Source: Pyrodictiaceae archaeon
GTDB lineage: Archaea; Thermoproteota; Thermoprotei_A; Sulfolobales; Pyrodictiaceae
DNA length: 10,883 nucleotides
NCBI GenBank assembly: GCA_027046105.1
Contig: JALTZQ010000187.1
Coordinates: 1-10,883, forward strand
Direction: 5' to 3'
Shown here: positions 1 to 6,875 of the stretch, one piece after another
Numbering within the stretch: the stretch's first letter is position 1
How the letters are laid out: every line of letters starts with the position of its first letter
Position numbers and translations under genes: made by a program
Notes under the pieces: model-generated
What the model was told of the DNA's origin: nothing
The model's database searches: none
Seen by the model: the letters and a program-made list of their open reading frames with translations, nothing else

Positions 1-479
1 GCCCTAAGCATCCATGGATTAAGGAGAGGCTTATCAGAGAACTAGAGCTAGTGGGTAAGTATGGGCTTCGTAATAAGAGAGAGTTGTGGAAAGCAGAAAC
101 AATGGCTAGGTACTTCCGGCACCGTGCACGTGCACTACTTGCATTACCCCCCGAGGTTCGTGAAAAAGAGGAAAAAGCGTTACTCTCACGACTATACCAT
201 CTAGGTGTTCTCCCCGAGAATGCTACTCTTGATGATGTGCTTGGTCTTACCGCTGAACACTTCCTCGAAAGAAGGCTACAGACGATAGTGTACAAGAAGG
301 GACTAGCTAGAACACCCTATGAAGCTCGACAACTCATAGTACATGGCCATATTGCTATAGCTGGTCGTCGCATACGTTCCCCAGGATACATTGTTAAAAG
401 AGAAGAAGAAGACTTAGTCGACTATACCCCCACAAGCCCCTTCTTCCATAGAAGATTACAGGAAGAAACTCAGACGTGA
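1..479 (+). CDS. rps4: 30S ribosomal protein S4, 5' end missing
   Basis: This is archaeal S4 (uS4), a primary 16S rRNA-binding protein of the small subunit. The reading frame is open from the window edge: codons from position 3 read [20 protein letters not shown], the usual archaeal S4 N-terminal region, so the GTG at 51 is an internal Val and the true start lies upstream. The middle has the [12 protein letters not shown] block. The C-terminal half holds the S4 RNA-binding domain ([20 protein letters not shown], then a [11 protein letters not shown] segment). About 159 codons are visible and roughly 10-20 N-terminal residues are probably missing. It leads the r-protein/RNA polymerase cluster seen here, and S11 follows after 36 nt. 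Identification is firm; only the start is unknown. Confidence 0.96.
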   Translation, partial: PKHPWIKERLIRELELVGKYGLRNKRELWKAETMARYFRHRARALLALPPEVREKEEKALLSRLYHLGVLPENATLDDVLGLTAEHFLERRLQTIVYKKGLARTPYEARQLIVHGHIAIAGRRIRSPGYIVKREEEDLVDYTPTSPFFHRRLQEETQT

Positions 480-515
480 TAGAAACTTGTAAATGTGGTT
501 CGGGGTTGATAAGGC

Positions 516-917
516 ATGGCTTTCTCGGCCCGTGAGATAAAGTGGGGTGTTGCACACATCTACAGCAGCTACAATAACACCATAGTTCACATAACGGACC
601 TTACGGGTGCTGAAACTGTAGCAAGAGCTAGTGGTGGAATGGTCGTTAAGGCTGACCGAGAGAAGCCCTCACCCTATGCCGCTATGTTAGCTGCAAGTAG
701 GGCTGCGCAAGAAGCCATGGAGAAAGGCATTGTCGCATTACACATAAAGGTTCGTGCACCAGGTGGTCATGGACCAAAAACGCCTGGACCGGGTGCCCAG
801 GCTGCAATACGTGCCTTGGCAAGAGCAGGCTTTATCATAGGGAGAATTGAAGACGTGACTCCAATACCCCACGATACCACTAGGAGACCTGGAGGAAGAA
901 GAGGACGCAGAGTCTAA
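516..917 (+). CDS. rps11: 30S ribosomal protein S11
   Basis: This is archaeal S11 (uS11), a platform protein of the small subunit near the mRNA exit and the E site. The 133-residue product shows the family hallmarks in order: [22 protein letters not shown] near the start, the ASGGM block, a helix rich in Ala ([18 protein letters not shown]), the [23 protein letters not shown] stretch split around residues 79-101, and the C-terminal [20 protein letters not shown] tail that contacts rRNA. Length is normal for archaea. The ATG start is preceded by a partial purine-rich match (GGGGTTGAT at 502-510). It sits 36 nt after rps4 and 37 nt before the chosen start of rpoD, consistent with co-transcription. 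Confidence 0.97.
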   Translation: MAFSAREIKWGVAHIYSSYNNTIVHITDLTGAETVARASGGMVVKADREKPSPYAAMLAASRAAQEAMEKGIVALHIKVRAPGGHGPKTPGPGAQAAIRALARAGFIIGRIEDVTPIPHDTTRRPGGRRGRRV

Positions 918-954
918 TACCCCATACCTTGTCTTGGAAAGAGGTTTTGTTGCC

Positions 955-1809
955 TTGGAAGTAGTTGTACTTGAGAAAGACGATCTACGTTTAAGACTTC
1001 TTGTAAGGAATGCACCTCTCCCTCTGATCAATGCAGTACGAAGAGCGTGCTACACTAGCGTTCCTGTCATGGCTATCGACTACGTTGAGGTATTTGAGAA
1101 TAACACCGTACTCTATGACGAGATAATAGCACATCGTCTTGGCCTTATTCCCTTGAGGTCCGAGGAGGCATTAGAGAAGTACAAGTATCCCGAAGAATGC
1201 CAAGATGCAAAACTCGGCGATCCAGACTGTTACACAACCTTTGAGCTAGACGTTGAGACTGGACTCCGGGAACAAAAAGTCGTGTATAGTGGAGACCTTA
1301 GACCATTCGATCCCGAAGTAACACCAGTCTACAACAATATACCCATTGTTATAATGGCTCCGATGCAGAAATTGAGGTTACGCGCCTATGCAAGACTAGG
1401 TTATGGTAAAGAGCACGCAAAATGGTTTCCAGTCACAGTGTCTGCCCATAAGTATCTTCCAATACTTAAGTTTGATCTTGAAAAGGCTAGTAACGAGTGT
1501 ATTGAATGTGTAAAAGAGGCTGCTTCCACGCTATTCGAGAAAATGGAGAAACAGGGTAAGGGTGTAATAGAGATAATCGAGGATATGAATACCTCAGGCC
1601 TCTACTGGTGCGCTTCGAAAAAGTGTGGTGACGCAGTAAAACTAGAGTACCGCGACGACAGCTTTATTATAACGATAGAATCCACAGGCGCCCTAAAGTC
1701 ATCAACTGTACTCCTTAAGGCGATAGAGGCTATTGATAGGAAGGCTGAAAAGCTTCTAGAGCAGGTTGAGGTGCTAAAGCGGCAGGTAAGTAACGGCGAG
1801 GGTGACTAG
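955..1809 (+). CDS. rpoD: DNA-directed RNA polymerase subunit Rpo3 (subunit D)
   Basis: Rpo3 is the archaeal counterpart of RPB3/alpha. It pairs with Rpo11 to nucleate assembly of RNA polymerase. Family blocks are clear: LINAVRRACYTSVPVMAIDYV (residues 25-45), ENNTVLYDEIIAHRLGLIPL (48-67), the LGYGKEHAKWFPV block (148-160), and a C-terminal IESTGALK dimerisation region (241-248). I place the start at the TTG at 955, giving 284 residues, because GAAAGAGGT at 937-945 is a well-spaced ribosome binding site and MEVVVLEKDD fits the usual N-terminus. The TTG at 934 would add seven residues but has no such site. Iron-sulfur position: many crenarchaeal Rpo3 proteins bind a 4Fe-4S cluster through a compact Cys array. 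Here only C182/C185 (CxxC) and C219/C224 (CxxxxC) remain, so cluster binding is doubtful. The stop lies 2 nt before rpl18e. Confidence 0.95.
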   Translation: MEVVVLEKDDLRLRLLVRNAPLPLINAVRRACYTSVPVMAIDYVEVFENNTVLYDEIIAHRLGLIPLRSEEALEKYKYPEECQDAKLGDPDCYTTFELDVETGLREQKVVYSGDLRPFDPEVTPVYNNIPIVIMAPMQKLRLRAYARLGYGKEHAKWFPVTVSAHKYLPILKFDLEKASNECIECVKEAASTLFEKMEKQGKGVIEIIEDMNTSGLYWCASKKCGDAVKLEYRDDSFIITIESTGALKSSTVLLKAIEAIDRKAEKLLEQVEVLKRQVSNGEGD

Positions 1810-1811
1810 TT

Positions 1812-2183
1812 GTGCAGGTAACAAAGAGGACGGGGCCAACAAACATTTTTGTACGAAAAACAATTAGGCTTTTACGCAAGTATGCTAGGCAGTACAATGC
1901 ACCTATATGGCGGTATGTGGCTGAGCTACTGGAGAGACCTAGAAGACTACGTATAGCCGTTAATATTAGCAAGATTAACCGCCATACCCAGCCTGGAGAA
2001 GTTGTAGTGGTTCCAGGCAAGGTTCTTGGCGCCGGTAAAATAGACCATCCTGTTACTGTAGCTGCTGTAGGGTTTAGTAGACAAGCTGTTGAAAAGATAA
2101 GGAGAGCCGGGGGCAAAGTCGTCCACATCATACAGTTACTTGAAGAAAATCCTAGAGGTAGTAAGGTGAAGATAATAATCTAA
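1812..2183 (+). CDS. rpl18e: 50S ribosomal protein L18e
   Basis: L18e (eL18) is a large-subunit protein found in archaea and eukaryotes, in the same superfamily as bacterial L15. The 123-residue product begins with a KRTGPTNIFVRKTIRLLRKY segment. It then has the conserved VNISKINRHTQPGEVVVVPG core (residues ~51-70), GKVLGAGKIDHPVTVAAVGFS (~70-90), and the AGGKVVHIIQLLEENPRG C-terminal block. The GTG start is supported by a strong ribosome binding site, GAGGGTGA at 1798-1805, which lies inside the end of rpoD. With only 2 nt between the genes, translational coupling is likely. Length and sequence are normal. Confidence 0.96.
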   Translation: MQVTKRTGPTNIFVRKTIRLLRKYARQYNAPIWRYVAELLERPRRLRIAVNISKINRHTQPGEVVVVPGKVLGAGKIDHPVTVAAVGFSRQAVEKIRRAGGKVVHIIQLLEENPRGSKVKIII

Positions 2184-2213
2184 GCCAATGCCCGTGATCT
2201 AGGGTGATGCACG

Positions 2214-2696
2214 ATGGTTGTAAGGGTGCAAGCACCCAAGCCACCTGCAAGGGAGCTCTATATTGATGCAACAAATCAAGTACTAGGTAGGCTAGCATCC
2301 ATTGTCGCAAAGAAGCTTCTTGAAGGCTATCGCGTCTACATCTTTAATGCGGAGAAGGCTGTCATTAGTGGAGACCCGCATATGGTGATACAGGGCTACC
2401 TTAGCCTTCTAAAGCTTAAGGTACATGTTAACCCATATAAGTGGGGGCCGAAAAGGCCACGATCACCAATAACTATTGTTCGCGACGTTATTGAGGGTAT
2501 GTTGCCAAGGGATAAGCAGAGGGGACGGGAAGCTGCAAGGAGGCTAAGGGTTTACATCGGCATACCAGAAGAGTACAGGAATAAGCCATTGACACGTTTT
2601 CCAGAGGCTGATGCCTCAAGACTTGCACATAAGTTTATACGTGTAGAAGAAGTAGCCAAGGCAATGGGTTGGAAGGGGGTGCTAGCTAGGCCATGA
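2214..2696 (+). CDS. rpl13: 50S ribosomal protein L13
   Basis: L13 (uL13) is an early-assembling large-subunit protein. The 160-residue product has the family's IDATNQVLGRLASIVAKKLL block (residues 17-36) and VYIFNAEKAVISGDP (~41-55). It also carries the archaeal GPKRPRSPITIVRDVIEGMLPRDKQRGREAARRLRVYIGIP stretch (residues 78-118), which binds rRNA. The ATG start has a good ribosome binding site, GGGTGAT at 2202-2208. The gene lies 30 nt after rpl18e, and its stop overlaps the rps9 start by 4 nt (ATGA), the usual L13-S9 pairing conserved across all domains. Confidence 0.97.
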   Translation: MVVRVQAPKPPARELYIDATNQVLGRLASIVAKKLLEGYRVYIFNAEKAVISGDPHMVIQGYLSLLKLKVHVNPYKWGPKRPRSPITIVRDVIEGMLPRDKQRGREAARRLRVYIGIPEEYRNKPLTRFPEADASRLAHKFIRVEEVAKAMGWKGVLARP

Positions 2697-3157
2697 GTGA
2701 AGCAGCGAGTCAACAAGTAAGGGTACTCGGGGCTAAGATACAACGCGAAAAACCCATACGTATAGTGATAGCTACTGGCAAGAGAAAAACGAGTATAGCT
2801 AGAGCCGTGATTAAACCAGGTAAGGGTCGTGTCTGGGTAAACGGTGTACCAATAGAGTTATGGCCCATAGAGATGGCACGCTGGAAAATGATGGAACCTC
2901 TACTCCTCGTCGGCAAGGAGGTAGCGTCAAAGGTTGATATACGCGTTAATGTCCGTGGAGGAGGAGTTATGAGTCAAGCAGATGCTGTTAGAATGGCCAT
3001 AGCTAGAGGACTCGTAGCATACACGGGTGACCCAGCTATAAGGGATATTCTCGAGGAATTCGATCGTTCAATGATCGCGGGCGATCCTAGACAAACAGAG
3101 CCTGAAAAACCTATGCGAAGAAGCGCTAGAAGGAGATGGCAAAAGAGCTATAGATGA
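2693..3157 (+). CDS. rps9: 30S ribosomal protein S9
   Basis: S9 (uS9) lines the small-subunit head, and its C-terminal tail reaches the P-site tRNA. The diagnostic features are IATGKRKTSIARAVIKPG (residues ~26-43), VNVRGGG followed by ADAVRMAIARGL in the middle, and a basic C-terminus RRSARRRWQKSYR. The final Lys-Ser-Tyr-Arg type ending is the conserved tRNA-contacting tail. At 154 residues it is slightly long because of about 20 extra N-terminal residues before the conserved core. The ATG overlaps the rpl13 stop (ATGA), and a GGGGGTG site at 2675-2681 lies inside rpl13, supporting this start. rpoN follows 12 nt downstream. Confidence 0.96.
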   Translation: MSEAASQQVRVLGAKIQREKPIRIVIATGKRKTSIARAVIKPGKGRVWVNGVPIELWPIEMARWKMMEPLLLVGKEVASKVDIRVNVRGGGVMSQADAVRMAIARGLVAYTGDPAIRDILEEFDRSMIAGDPRQTEPEKPMRRSARRRWQKSYR

Positions 3158-3169
3158 GGTGCACCAATA

Positions 3170-3370
3170 GTGATAGTGCCTATTCGTTGCTTCACGTGTG
3201 GCAAGCCTTTAGCCCAGTACTGGGAGACATTTGTTAAGAGAGTGAAAGAAGGACAAGAACCAGCTAAAGTCCTCGACGAGCTAGGACTTAAACGATACTG
3301 CTGCCGGAAGACTCTTCTCTCCCACGTCCCATTAATTTACGAGGTCATGAGGTTCCGTAGGATACTCTAG
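3170..3370 (+). CDS. rpoN: DNA-directed RNA polymerase subunit Rpo10 (subunit N)
   Basis: Rpo10 is the small zinc-binding subunit equivalent to RPB10. It joins the Rpo3-Rpo11 platform during polymerase assembly. The 66-residue product has the atypical zinc motif C7-F-T-C10 near the start and the adjacent pair C44-C45 (RYCCRK), the family signature, separated by a helical LDELGL segment. Length is typical. The GTG start is supported by GAGGTG at 3155-3160 with a 9-nt spacing. It shares the transcript with its partner Rpo3. It is not related to bacterial sigma-54, which also uses the symbol rpoN. Confidence 0.96.
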   Translation: MIVPIRCFTCGKPLAQYWETFVKRVKEGQEPAKVLDELGLKRYCCRKTLLSHVPLIYEVMRFRRIL

Positions 3371-3404
3371 CTTCCCAAATCCATAAGGCAGAGGTGGTGG
3401 TTAA

Positions 3405-4031
3405 GTGGCTGAGCAGGAAAGAGTTGTAGAACTTCTTGTCCCCTTGGAGAAGTACTTGTCGGCGGGTGTACACATAGGCACACATATATGTACGGCGTTT
3501 ATGAGAAAATTCGTTTATCGTGTAAGACCAGATGGTATATACATCTTCGATATAAAGAAGATTGATGAAAGGATACGTATTGCTGCTAAGTTCCTTGCCA
3601 GGTTCCCACCAGAGAAGATAGTTACTGTTTCCGTTCGTCAATATGGCCAGAAGCCTGTACAGAAATTCTGTACATATACTGGGTGTAAACCATTGACAGG
3701 GAGAATAATGCCAGGCACTTTCACAAACCCTATGCTAGAATGGTATCAGGAGCCAGAAGTTATTCTCGTAACAGATCCACGAGCTGACAGCCAAGCTGTG
3801 GATGAGGCTTCAAGGATGGGTATTCCCGTTGTGGCATTCGCTGATACGGACAACAGGATAGAGAATATAGATCTCATTATACCTGGCAATAATAAGGGTA
3901 GAAGAAGCCTCGCTTTACTCTATTGGATACTAACTAGAGAAGTATTGAGAGAAAGAGGACAAATCCAGCCAAATCAAGATCTCCCAGAACCGCCAGAAGC
4001 ATTTGAGTTTAAACCACAGAGAAGAGGTTAG
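3405..4031 (+). CDS. rps2: 30S ribosomal protein S2
   Basis: S2 (uS2, the SA/p40 family in eukaryotes) binds the small-subunit head-body junction. The 208-residue product shows the archaeal hallmarks: the [11 protein letters not shown] block (residues ~17-27), [24 protein letters not shown] (~40-63), [36 protein letters not shown] (~103-139), the [12 protein letters not shown] stretch, and [19 protein letters not shown]. The GTG start has a long ribosome binding site, GAGGTGGTGG at 3391-3400. It is the last recognisable gene of the cluster. The next + strand gene is more than 1.2 kb away, and the following genes are on the opposite strand, so the transcript probably ends just after it. Confidence 0.97.
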   Translation: MAEQERVVELLVPLEKYLSAGVHIGTHICTAFMRKFVYRVRPDGIYIFDIKKIDERIRIAAKFLARFPPEKIVTVSVRQYGQKPVQKFCTYTGCKPLTGRIMPGTFTNPMLEWYQEPEVILVTDPRADSQAVDEASRMGIPVVAFADTDNRIENIDLIIPGNNKGRRSLALLYWILTREVLRERGQIQPNQDLPEPPEAFEFKPQRRG

Positions 4032-4079
4032 GATGGACACCTATCAATTACGTGTGTTTAGGATCCGGGAGAGAAAATT

Positions 4080-4280
4080 CTAGTTTTTAGTAAGCTGGTT
4101 CAAGACTATTCTTGCCTCGTGGATCCCTTTCACCTTGCCGAAACTCCCTACAATTACGATATCGTCAACGTCCTCCGCAACAATAATTTCCACATTGAAG
4201 CCAGCTTTGCGAAGGCCATCTAGCAACCATTTTGGTACCTGGCCTGTTCGTGAGTAAACTGTGACTCTCAAGTATCCCAT
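4080..4280 (-). CDS. Small hypothetical protein, 66 residues
   Basis: I do not recognise this family. The product is a soluble, mixed-charge protein with a plausible alternation of strands and helices: LRVTVYS (strand), PKWLLDGLRKAG (helix), FNVEIIVAE (strand), DIVIVGSFG (strand), IHEARIVLNQLTK (helix). That beta-alpha-beta-beta-alpha order would fit a tiny compact alpha/beta domain. There is no Cys, no membrane segment and no metal motif. A GAGGG stretch directly abuts the ATG, which is too close for a normal ribosome binding site. A TATAAT-like element at 4328-4333 (read on the - strand) could drive a short-leader transcript. It is convergent with rps2 and 113 nt downstream of the acyltransferase on the same strand. 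Balanced composition and the lack of a competing gene support it being real. Confidence 0.6.
   Translation of the reverse strand: MGYLRVTVYSRTGQVPKWLLDGLRKAGFNVEIIVAEDVDDIVIVGSFGKVKGIHEARIVLNQLTKN
4084..4088 (+). terminator. Possible oligo-T transcription end after rps2
   Basis: A run of five T residues lies 53 nt after the rps2 stop. It is at the point where the ribosomal cluster meets the 3' end of the opposing 66-codon gene. Archaeal RNA polymerase commonly terminates at T-rich stretches without a hairpin. No stem-loop is visible. The run is short, so this is a weak positional call. Confidence 0.25.
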
Positions 4281-4393
4281 CCCTCTATGACTTGTCTTAA
4301 TCTAGGTGTTACGGGGTGGGGGAGGAGATTATACCCAAGGGTGTTTCTTAGTTTTTGTACCACGTACTAAGGGAATGAGGCCATAATACCATT

Positions 4394-5095
4394 TCAAACC
4401 TGTTGCTCGTAGTGTTTCTTCCGCTTCTCGTATTCATCCCGGCTATATACCGGTCTTGCTGGCACACCAATCATTACTGTGTATGGCTCCACATTTCTTG
4501 TTACAACTGCACCTGCTGCTATGACTGCTCCTTTACCTATCCGGATACCTGCTACTATCGTTGCATTCGCCCCTATGACTACCTCGTCTTCAACTACAGT
4601 TTCTACTAGTCGTCTACTTGGTGGATAACGGTCATTAGTGAAGACGACACGGGGTCCTATGAAGACCCTTTTACCTATACGTATGGGTCCTGGAATGTAT
4701 ACATGGCTTTGTATACTTGTTTCCTCGCCTATAATGGTGTTTGCATCTATTACTGTATAGCTACCTATTTTCACACCACTTCTTATTACTGTATTCTCTC
4801 TCACCATAACGTTGTGGCCAAACTCTACATTATCATCCACTTCGACGTTCTCGTAAATTATAGTGGCTCTTCTAACTACGACATTACTGCCTATTTTTGC
4901 ACCATTACTGGCAGAATCCAGTCCGTGATCGTCCAGTGTTTCCAGTGACAACAGTTTTTTTCTCACGGGATAGCCTATCGTAACATAGCTATCTATCAGC
5001 GTGTTGTCACCTATAGTTGTTGGTCCGTAAATTACCGCATTAGGGCTTATACGTGAATCAGGAGAGAGTCTTGCACGAGGACTTATGAATCCCAT
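4394..5095 (-). CDS. Hexapeptide-repeat (left-handed beta-helix) acyltransferase
   Basis: This is a trimeric left-handed beta-helix acyltransferase, the fold that uses acetyl-CoA or another acyl-CoA to acylate sugars or amino sugars. Imperfect hexapeptide repeats of the [LIV]-G-x-x-x-x type run through residues 4-45 and 67-200, for example VIYGPTTIGDN, AKIGSNVVVRRATI, VKIGSYTVIDANTIIG, PIRIGKRVFIGPRVV and IRIGKGAVIAAGAVVTRNV. The FTNDRYP segment at 152-158 matches the loop seen in nucleotide-sugar N-acetyltransferases of the WbpD/QdtC group, and the IGVPARPV end (209-216) is also typical. A non-repeat insertion (residues ~44-66) interrupts the helix, and a charged C-terminal helix follows. 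GAGGTG at 5103-5108 (- strand) sits 7 nt before the ATG and fixes the start. A role in surface glycan or protein glycosylation is plausible, but the substrate cannot be read. Confidence 0.85.
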   Translation of the reverse strand: MGFISPRARLSPDSRISPNAVIYGPTTIGDNTLIDSYVTIGYPVRKKLLSLETLDDHGLDSASNGAKIGSNVVVRRATIIYENVEVDDNVEFGHNVMVRENTVIRSGVKIGSYTVIDANTIIGEETSIQSHVYIPGPIRIGKRVFIGPRVVFTNDRYPPSRRLVETVVEDEVVIGANATIVAGIRIGKGAVIAAGAVVTRNVEPYTVMIGVPARPVYSRDEYEKRKKHYEQQV

Positions 5096-5161
5096 TTAGC
5101 AGCACCTCACTACTGGAATGTCCTTTTCTTGTAAGGTAGCAGTATTTCGGGGTTTGGCGTC

Positions 5162-5173
5162 AAGGCTAGCCTT
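5162..5173. promoter_or_regulatory. 12-bp perfect palindrome upstream of ctaB
   Basis: AAGGCTAGCCTT is a perfect 12-bp palindrome in the 143-nt divergent spacer between the acyltransferase and ctaB. Its right end runs into an AT-rich TATA-like stretch (CTTAATACT at 5171-5179) that could serve the ctaB promoter. A dimeric regulator bound here could therefore block TBP/TFB. Evidence is limited to symmetry and position. Confidence 0.35.
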
Positions 5174-5238
5174 AATACTCTCCAGACATGGGTTGTAGCT
5201 AGTTCTGGGGTTCTCTTACAGCCTTGCAATCTCATACG

Positions 5239-6108
5239 ATGAGTACCTTATGGCATAAACTCTATGGGTTCATTGTGCTTGTAAAGCCTCGTCAAACACT
5301 GCTTCTCCTTCTGACACTATATGCTGCTTACTTTGCTGGTGGAGGTGTAACTGAACTAAGCATGATACTTCTGCTTGGTTTCTCCGGGTTTCTAACTATA
5401 GCCGGGACAACCGCCATGAACATGCTTCTAGACAGAGACATTGATTCCATCATGGAGCGGACTAGGAGTAGACCCAGTGTCACCGGGCTCATACCGCCAC
5501 CAATTATAGCACTATACTCGACGGGGTTGTTCACAATCGGGCTTCTCATTGCCCACATGGTTGGTAAACTTTATGCTCTAGCCGCGCTACTTGGCTTCTT
5601 TTTTGACATAATAGTGTACACGAATATAGTCAAACGAAACAGCCCCCTCAACATAATACTTGGTGGTCTTGCCGGAGCTATGCCTGCTCTCGGTGGATGG
5701 ATAGCTGCTCGTAATGCCATAGAGCCAGGAGGGGTATTAATGGCCGGAATGGTTATGGCGTGGATACCCATGCATATATGGTTTATTGCTTCATACTATC
5801 TTGACGATTATGCCACTGCTGGTGTCCCCATGGCTCCCGTAGTTGTTGGTGTAAAGAAGGCTGGTAGATGGACACAAATTTCCGTAGCCACCATGGTGTT
5901 ATTGATGTGGCTTTTTGTGGTCCTAGAGGGATATGGAGTATTCGCAGCCATAGCCGTAACTATTATGGGGCTAAAAGCCTTGATTGCTATGGAAAAGTTT
6001 CGCCATAAGAGTTCGAGGGAAGACGCTAAGAAAATCTTTAAGTTCGCCAACCCATTGCTTGCCATCGGATTCATTTTACTAGCTTTAGAGGGGGCGTTAT
6101 TAAAGTGA
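5239..6108 (+). CDS. ctaB: Heme O synthase (protoheme IX farnesyltransferase)
   Basis: This membrane prenyltransferase (UbiA superfamily) adds a farnesyl or longer prenyl chain to heme B to make heme O, the precursor of heme A, for heme-copper oxidases. Motifs from the ATG at 5239 (289 residues): the first Asp-rich motif NxxxDxxxD at N61/D65/D69 followed by RTRSRP; the Y-T-x-x-x-K-R motif at 127-133 leading into NIILGGLAGAMPALGGW; then W-x-P-x-H (175-179) and DYATAGVPMAPVV (190-202). These are heme O synthase signatures rather than those of other UbiA enzymes. About eight or nine membrane segments are visible. A TTG at 5224 would add five residues. No clear ribosome binding site precedes either start, so a leaderless or short-leader message is possible. 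The next gene overlaps by 4 nt (GTGA). No oxidase subunit gene lies in the window. Confidence 0.9.
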   Translation: MSTLWHKLYGFIVLVKPRQTLLLLLTLYAAYFAGGGVTELSMILLLGFSGFLTIAGTTAMNMLLDRDIDSIMERTRSRPSVTGLIPPPIIALYSTGLFTIGLLIAHMVGKLYALAALLGFFFDIIVYTNIVKRNSPLNIILGGLAGAMPALGGWIAARNAIEPGGVLMAGMVMAWIPMHIWFIASYYLDDYATAGVPMAPVVVGVKKAGRWTQISVATMVLLMWLFVVLEGYGVFAAIAVTIMGLKALIAMEKFRHKSSREDAKKIFKFANPLLAIGFILLALEGALLK

Positions 6109-6875
6109 AAGACCAAGCCTTCATCAACGAAGTTGCCATCGCCATGTTATTGATCTCTTCATCGATACTCGTAACTCTCGCATATTACCCCGGTTATGCT
6201 TTGCATGCAATACTGCTTCTCGTAACTGGTTTCACAGCACTCTACGGATTCATCCAGGTCATAACTTTTCCCCTAATCCTGGCCTACGCTATCTTAGCCG
6301 TTATCACCGTTATAGCATGGCATAGCATCTTGATGTATGCTAGTGCTTTACTTGTATTGGTTTTATCCATCTATGCATGTTTACGTGCAAGTAGAGATCA
6401 TCTAGGGCTGGGTCCCTTCTTGGCTGCACCAATAACGGTAATATCACCTATCATATCATTGATTGTAGCTATTGCGGCAGCATTATTTCCATTCTTATCA
6501 AAAATCTACCTTTCCAGAAAACACAGTATGGTCTATACTGCTGGTCTCCTAGCAGCCGCTATCGCCTATGCAGCTGGTGCAACGCTCTTCTACTACTTCT
6601 CTCTTGCCACAGCTTCCACAGTATATAGCGTCTTTGTAAGCCAGGGCTTTAAGCGGTGTCCTTTCCGCGTCGAGGTTTCAAGCCTACTTGTATCACAAGG
6701 TTTAATGCTCGTTGTATCCTTGTTAGCCTTACTATTCGAACTCTTTGGTATAAGGTCTTTCGATGTACTCTCGCTTCTTTACGCTGCTGGATACTATACT
6801 TTTACAGCATCTATACTCGCCCCCACTGGGGCAACCCAGCATGGTAAGAGAACAAGTAATAGCAGCTATACTTGA
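6105..6875 (+). CDS. Polytopic membrane protein of unknown function
   Basis: I do not recognise this 256-residue protein. It is very hydrophobic, with about eight predicted membrane segments near residues 10-29, 33-54, 55-74, 75-93, 104-135 (probably two closely spaced), 143-168, 193-214 and 219-239. It then has a short polar tail. A basic loop with a single Cys (GFKRCPFRVE, ~181-190) separates the last two segments from the rest. The GTG start overlaps the ctaB stop by 4 nt (GTGA), which implies translational coupling and perhaps a shared membrane or heme-related task, though that is inference from position. The last 35 nt overlap the nfeD-like start. The tail encoded there (TGATQHGKRTSNSSYT) looks non-conserved and may be incidental. 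No transporter or enzyme motif was found. Confidence 0.7.
   Translation: MKDQAFINEVAIAMLLISSSILVTLAYYPGYALHAILLLVTGFTALYGFIQVITFPLILAYAILAVITVIAWHSILMYASALLVLVLSIYACLRASRDHLGLGPFLAAPITVISPIISLIVAIAAALFPFLSKIYLSRKHSMVYTAGLLAAAIAYAAGATLFYYFSLATASTVYSVFVSQGFKRCPFRVEVSSLLVSQGLMLVVSLLALLFELFGIRSFDVLSLLYAAGYYTFTASILAPTGATQHGKRTSNSSYT

Noticed and set aside
51..53. GTG at 51 as the start of rps4
   Set aside because: The frame is open to the window edge and the upstream codons encode the conserved S4 N-terminal [10 protein letters not shown] segment, so this GTG is an internal Val.
934..954. TTG at 934 as the start of rpoD
   Set aside because: It has no upstream ribosome binding site, whereas TTG at 955 is 9 nt after GAAAGAGGT and gives the expected N-terminus.
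4357..4367. GTAC-CAC-GTAC inverted repeat between the acyltransferase and the 66-residue gene
   Set aside because: Arms are only 4 bp of a self-complementary tetramer, easily random, and no adjacent promoter or T-run gives it meaning.
4403..4948. Two + strand open frames (4403-4609 and 4703-4948) opposite the acyltransferase
   Set aside because: They are rich in Cys, Tyr and His with no family pattern, as expected for the complement of a beta-helix gene with strong codon bias.
6763..6840. Upstream extension of the nfeD-like gene to 6763
   Set aside because: The added residues are the alternative-frame translation of the preceding membrane protein gene, and the ATG at 6841 gives a normal NfeD-like N-terminus.
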